NCBI GenBank assembly: GCA_964057225.1
Contig: OZ059899.1
Span: 14,454,501 to 14,518,500 of the forward strand
Origin: Auanema rhodensis
Taxonomy: Eukaryota > Nematoda > Chromadorea > Rhabditida > Rhabditidae
Direction of reading: 5' to 3'
Length of the DNA stretch: 64,000 nt
The notes beneath the pieces were generated by a model. The model was not told where the DNA came from. It worked only from the letters and a program-made list of their open reading frames with translations, and did no database searches. This document shows positions 61,688-64,000 of this stretch, piece after piece; position 1 is the stretch's first letter; each line of letters opens with the position of its first letter. A program made the translations under genes and the position numbers.

Positions 61688-63918
61688 ATTCTCTTGACCA
61701 AGTATTCAAGTCCTGCAAATATTTTAGTTAAATTTGTTAATTATAGGATATAATAACCATATTTAATATAAAAAGTTCAAAAAGAAAAACGTTTGAGATG
61801 TTGGAAAAATATTGAATAAAAAAGAAAATTTGATTTTAGCACGCCAGTTAGTAGGCGGTACTGAACAACTATATGGTCCCCCATAAAACGATCGTCTGGA
61901 AGAAGTGTGTTGGCCGGGTGAACCACATTTCGAAGAGTTAAACAGGAGGTAACGCTACAGAGGAAGCTCAAAAACGGTTGATAAGCTTTAACTCATAAAG
62001 GTTATGATTCTGATACATAATGAGGTGGTATGAATCGAGGTAATTGTAAAGTTAAGGAAGAGGGAACAGTTAATGTTGGCATTCAAACTATTTGATTGTT
62101 AAAAGTCTGCGGAATGTAAAAGGATGCCGACTTGAGAACATGGTGGTTATGACGATAAGAAGAATAATGAATTCGTTATGCTAGACCTGTATATGATATA
62201 TTATACTAATTAATATTATTATTATTATTATTGTATAATTGTGAAATGTTTATTATAGTTCATACGATTTAAAAAGCAAAAATAATGCATGAAAGCTGCT
62301 ACATGAATAGACAGAACTATCAGAATTGCATTTGCGTATTGCAAATCAGAGAGAAAACGCATTGTGAAGTAGAAGAAACAGAGAGAGTTTAAAGCATCAA
62401 AGTCATAAATGAAAAGTTTGAAAAGATTAAAAGTTGATGAGAATAATGTGAGTGCACAATACTAAAAATGGAAAAATGAGGTGGGAGAGGAAGAGTAGGT
62501 TCATGTGAATAAATGACTAGAACGAACGCGATAAGGAAATGCCACATCAAACGCTATCGATTATACAAAACCAGGTAAGGAAATTGATTAATTTCAAATT
62601 CAAGCTCAGACATTTGCTAGTGTTCCTAATTTCTATCGATTATGCTTTTAGTGTGGAAGTTTGTACTAAGCTTTACCATAGAATGAATTCAATATGGAGC
62701 GAAAAGACGAAAAAAACAACAAAAATGCTTCTGAACAACATGCTTCTTCATAGAGTATTGATGACTAGTGATTATACAGTTTAAGGAAAAAGAAGGGAGA
62801 GATGAACCGTTAAACTAACATATGAATATTTGAAATACATGTTTCATTAAGGAAAATGCTCAATTATTGAAAATATTGTTATAGTACTATTATTAGCGAT
62901 TATAGCAAATTGATAATAAATACGTAAGAAGGAACAATACTATGTTGATAGATAGAGCTTAGTTAGAAAGTTAGTTAGACGTATAGTAATGGCAGACATA
63001 ATATAAATAGCATAAACAGTAATCGAATGTGAGAGAGATAAAAGACAGAAAAAGTGAATGAAAAGAGAGGAGAGTGTAAAGAGGATAGTCGTCTGCTTGA
63101 ACAGAAAGGTTGGTAAGAAAGTTAGGAAGCATGATAACGTATATGAATAATAAAAAAATGTTTGTTTGATGTATGGTGGTGGTATTGCCAATACATACTA
63201 TGCGTGTGTGTGTGTGTGTGCCAATAATATAAGAAAATGTGGATTTTACTATATATATATGAATATATAGCTTCTTCTTCTTCTATATATGGTACTTTTC
63301 TTTGTATAATACTATAATATATAGTTGTAGTACTATATGAATTTTAAAATCATTAAGATTACACATCTCTATGTTCTATGTTTCAATGAAAAGTGGAAGA
63401 AAAGATGGATACGTTAGATGAATCATGTACATGCATATAGTTATGAATAAGTACAAGACTTTCATTAAGTTATTCAGAAAGTCAGTGTAAGAAATGAATG
63501 TAATTATGACGTCATATAATACTTCCGTTCTTGAATAGTAAATGCAGTTCTGACCTCTAAACCTTGAAATAGTATTACTACAGATGCATCAAATGAAATT
63601 AAAATTTGGGTAAAACCATAACTTAAATTTGGGTAAAACCATAATGCAATGAGATCAAAATGTTGAATAAAAGTGCGTTGGGTCAATATTCTGAGTGATG
63701 AACCACGTGTAGAAAAAAATTTTAGAAATGAAAGCTTGGTATTGAGCAAAGCTAGATAACACGTTTGCTCGAAACGGAGCAAATGCTACTGCAAACGAAA
63801 GGAAGAAAAAAAGAGATTAGTGAATCATTATAGAAATCATGATCGATATGATATTATCAAGAGTGGGCATAACTGGATAGTTTAATTGAATGCAATATAA
63901 TCTGTAAAATGAAGTTAC
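61688..63918. other. Gene-free stretch, promoter side of the WH2 gene
   Basis: AT-rich sequence with (ATT)n near 62212-62232, (TG)n at about 63201-63220 and a tandem copy of AAATTTGGGTAAAACCATAA at 63602-63644. No coding signal was found. If the exon at the window's end belongs to the same gene, this is an intron. Confidence 0.4.
63602..63644 (+). repeat. Short tandem duplication
   Basis: Two adjacent copies of AAATTTGGGTAAAACCATAA. Intergenic, no known role. Confidence 0.7.
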
Positions 63919-64000
63919 GAATTGTGTTTTTTTTATGTCGTCGAGGCATTCGGGAAGACGAATCTACATCGTCGATTGAGAAGTCATCCGGTGAACGAGG
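63919..64000 (-). CDS. Possible partial exon at window end
   Basis: The minus strand reads open from the edge: PRSPDDFSIDDVDSSSRMPR followed by RHKKNT, up to a donor-like ATTC/GTAACT at 63918. The acidic-serine then basic composition looks coding. It could be an upstream exon of the WH2 gene or of another gene beyond the window. One plus-strand frame is also open here, so strand is uncertain. Confidence 0.35.

Noticed and set aside
1-64000. tRNA, rRNA, CRISPR or bacterial operon signals
   Set aside because: None seen; the sequence is eukaryotic, with spliceosomal introns throughout.

Overview
The window is nuclear DNA from a nematode. It is AT-rich, its genes are cut into many small exons by introns mostly of 40-60 bases, and same-strand genes sit 180-370 bases apart like operon members. 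Many start codons lie directly behind a 3' splice site, as expected where spliced leaders are added in trans. It also encodes an nlp-43 neuropeptide precursor (KQFYAWA-amide), a nematode peptide. The species cannot be named. All gene models were built by eye from reading-frame continuity across introns; every multi-exon model listed closes in frame. Gene names are recognised family resemblances, not search results.

Layout. 1-4251: intergenic, with a 1.6 kb element bounded by inverted repeats (1590-3169). 4252-6808 (+): PTB-domain protein. 8157-8761 (-): small coiled-coil protein. 10708-12484 (-): nlp-43. 13299-18233 (-): White-family ABCG half transporter in 21 exons. 19554-22890 (+): dynein-2 intermediate chain WDR60/DYNC2I1. 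23040-25610 (-): splicing factor PRPF3. 25960-29594 (-): SMARCAD1/Fun30 remodeller, probably co-transcribed with PRPF3. 30698-31867 (+): unrecognised 289-residue protein. 31995-38132 (-): RdgB/PITPNM lipid-transfer protein in 24 exons. 38750-42305 (+): PP4 catalytic subunit, MYCBP-like, glutaredoxin-5 and a possible secreted peptide precursor; the first three look like an operon. 42438-42708 (-): mitochondrial ribosomal protein bL36m. 43700-50727 (+): CWF19L2, with a secreted PAN/apple-like gene (46576-47389, -) nested in its largest intron. 51382-53579 (+): a small basic protein followed by the SR splicing factor TRA2. 53721-54455 (-): MSL1-like PEHE protein. 55095-61687 (-): 1083-residue proline/serine-rich protein ending in a WH2 motif. 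63919-64000 (-): possible partial exon.

Themes. Pre-mRNA splicing is well represented (PRPF3, CWF19L2, TRA2), with chromatin regulators (SMARCAD1, MSL1-like) and two neuropeptide-type precursors. The most interesting observations are a GAA-rich candidate poison exon in TRA2 intron 1, frequent AAG (and two GAG) 3' splice sites, a precursor ending in a C-terminal FRPGR, and a compact PEHE-domain protein. No tRNA, rRNA or CRISPR array was seen.
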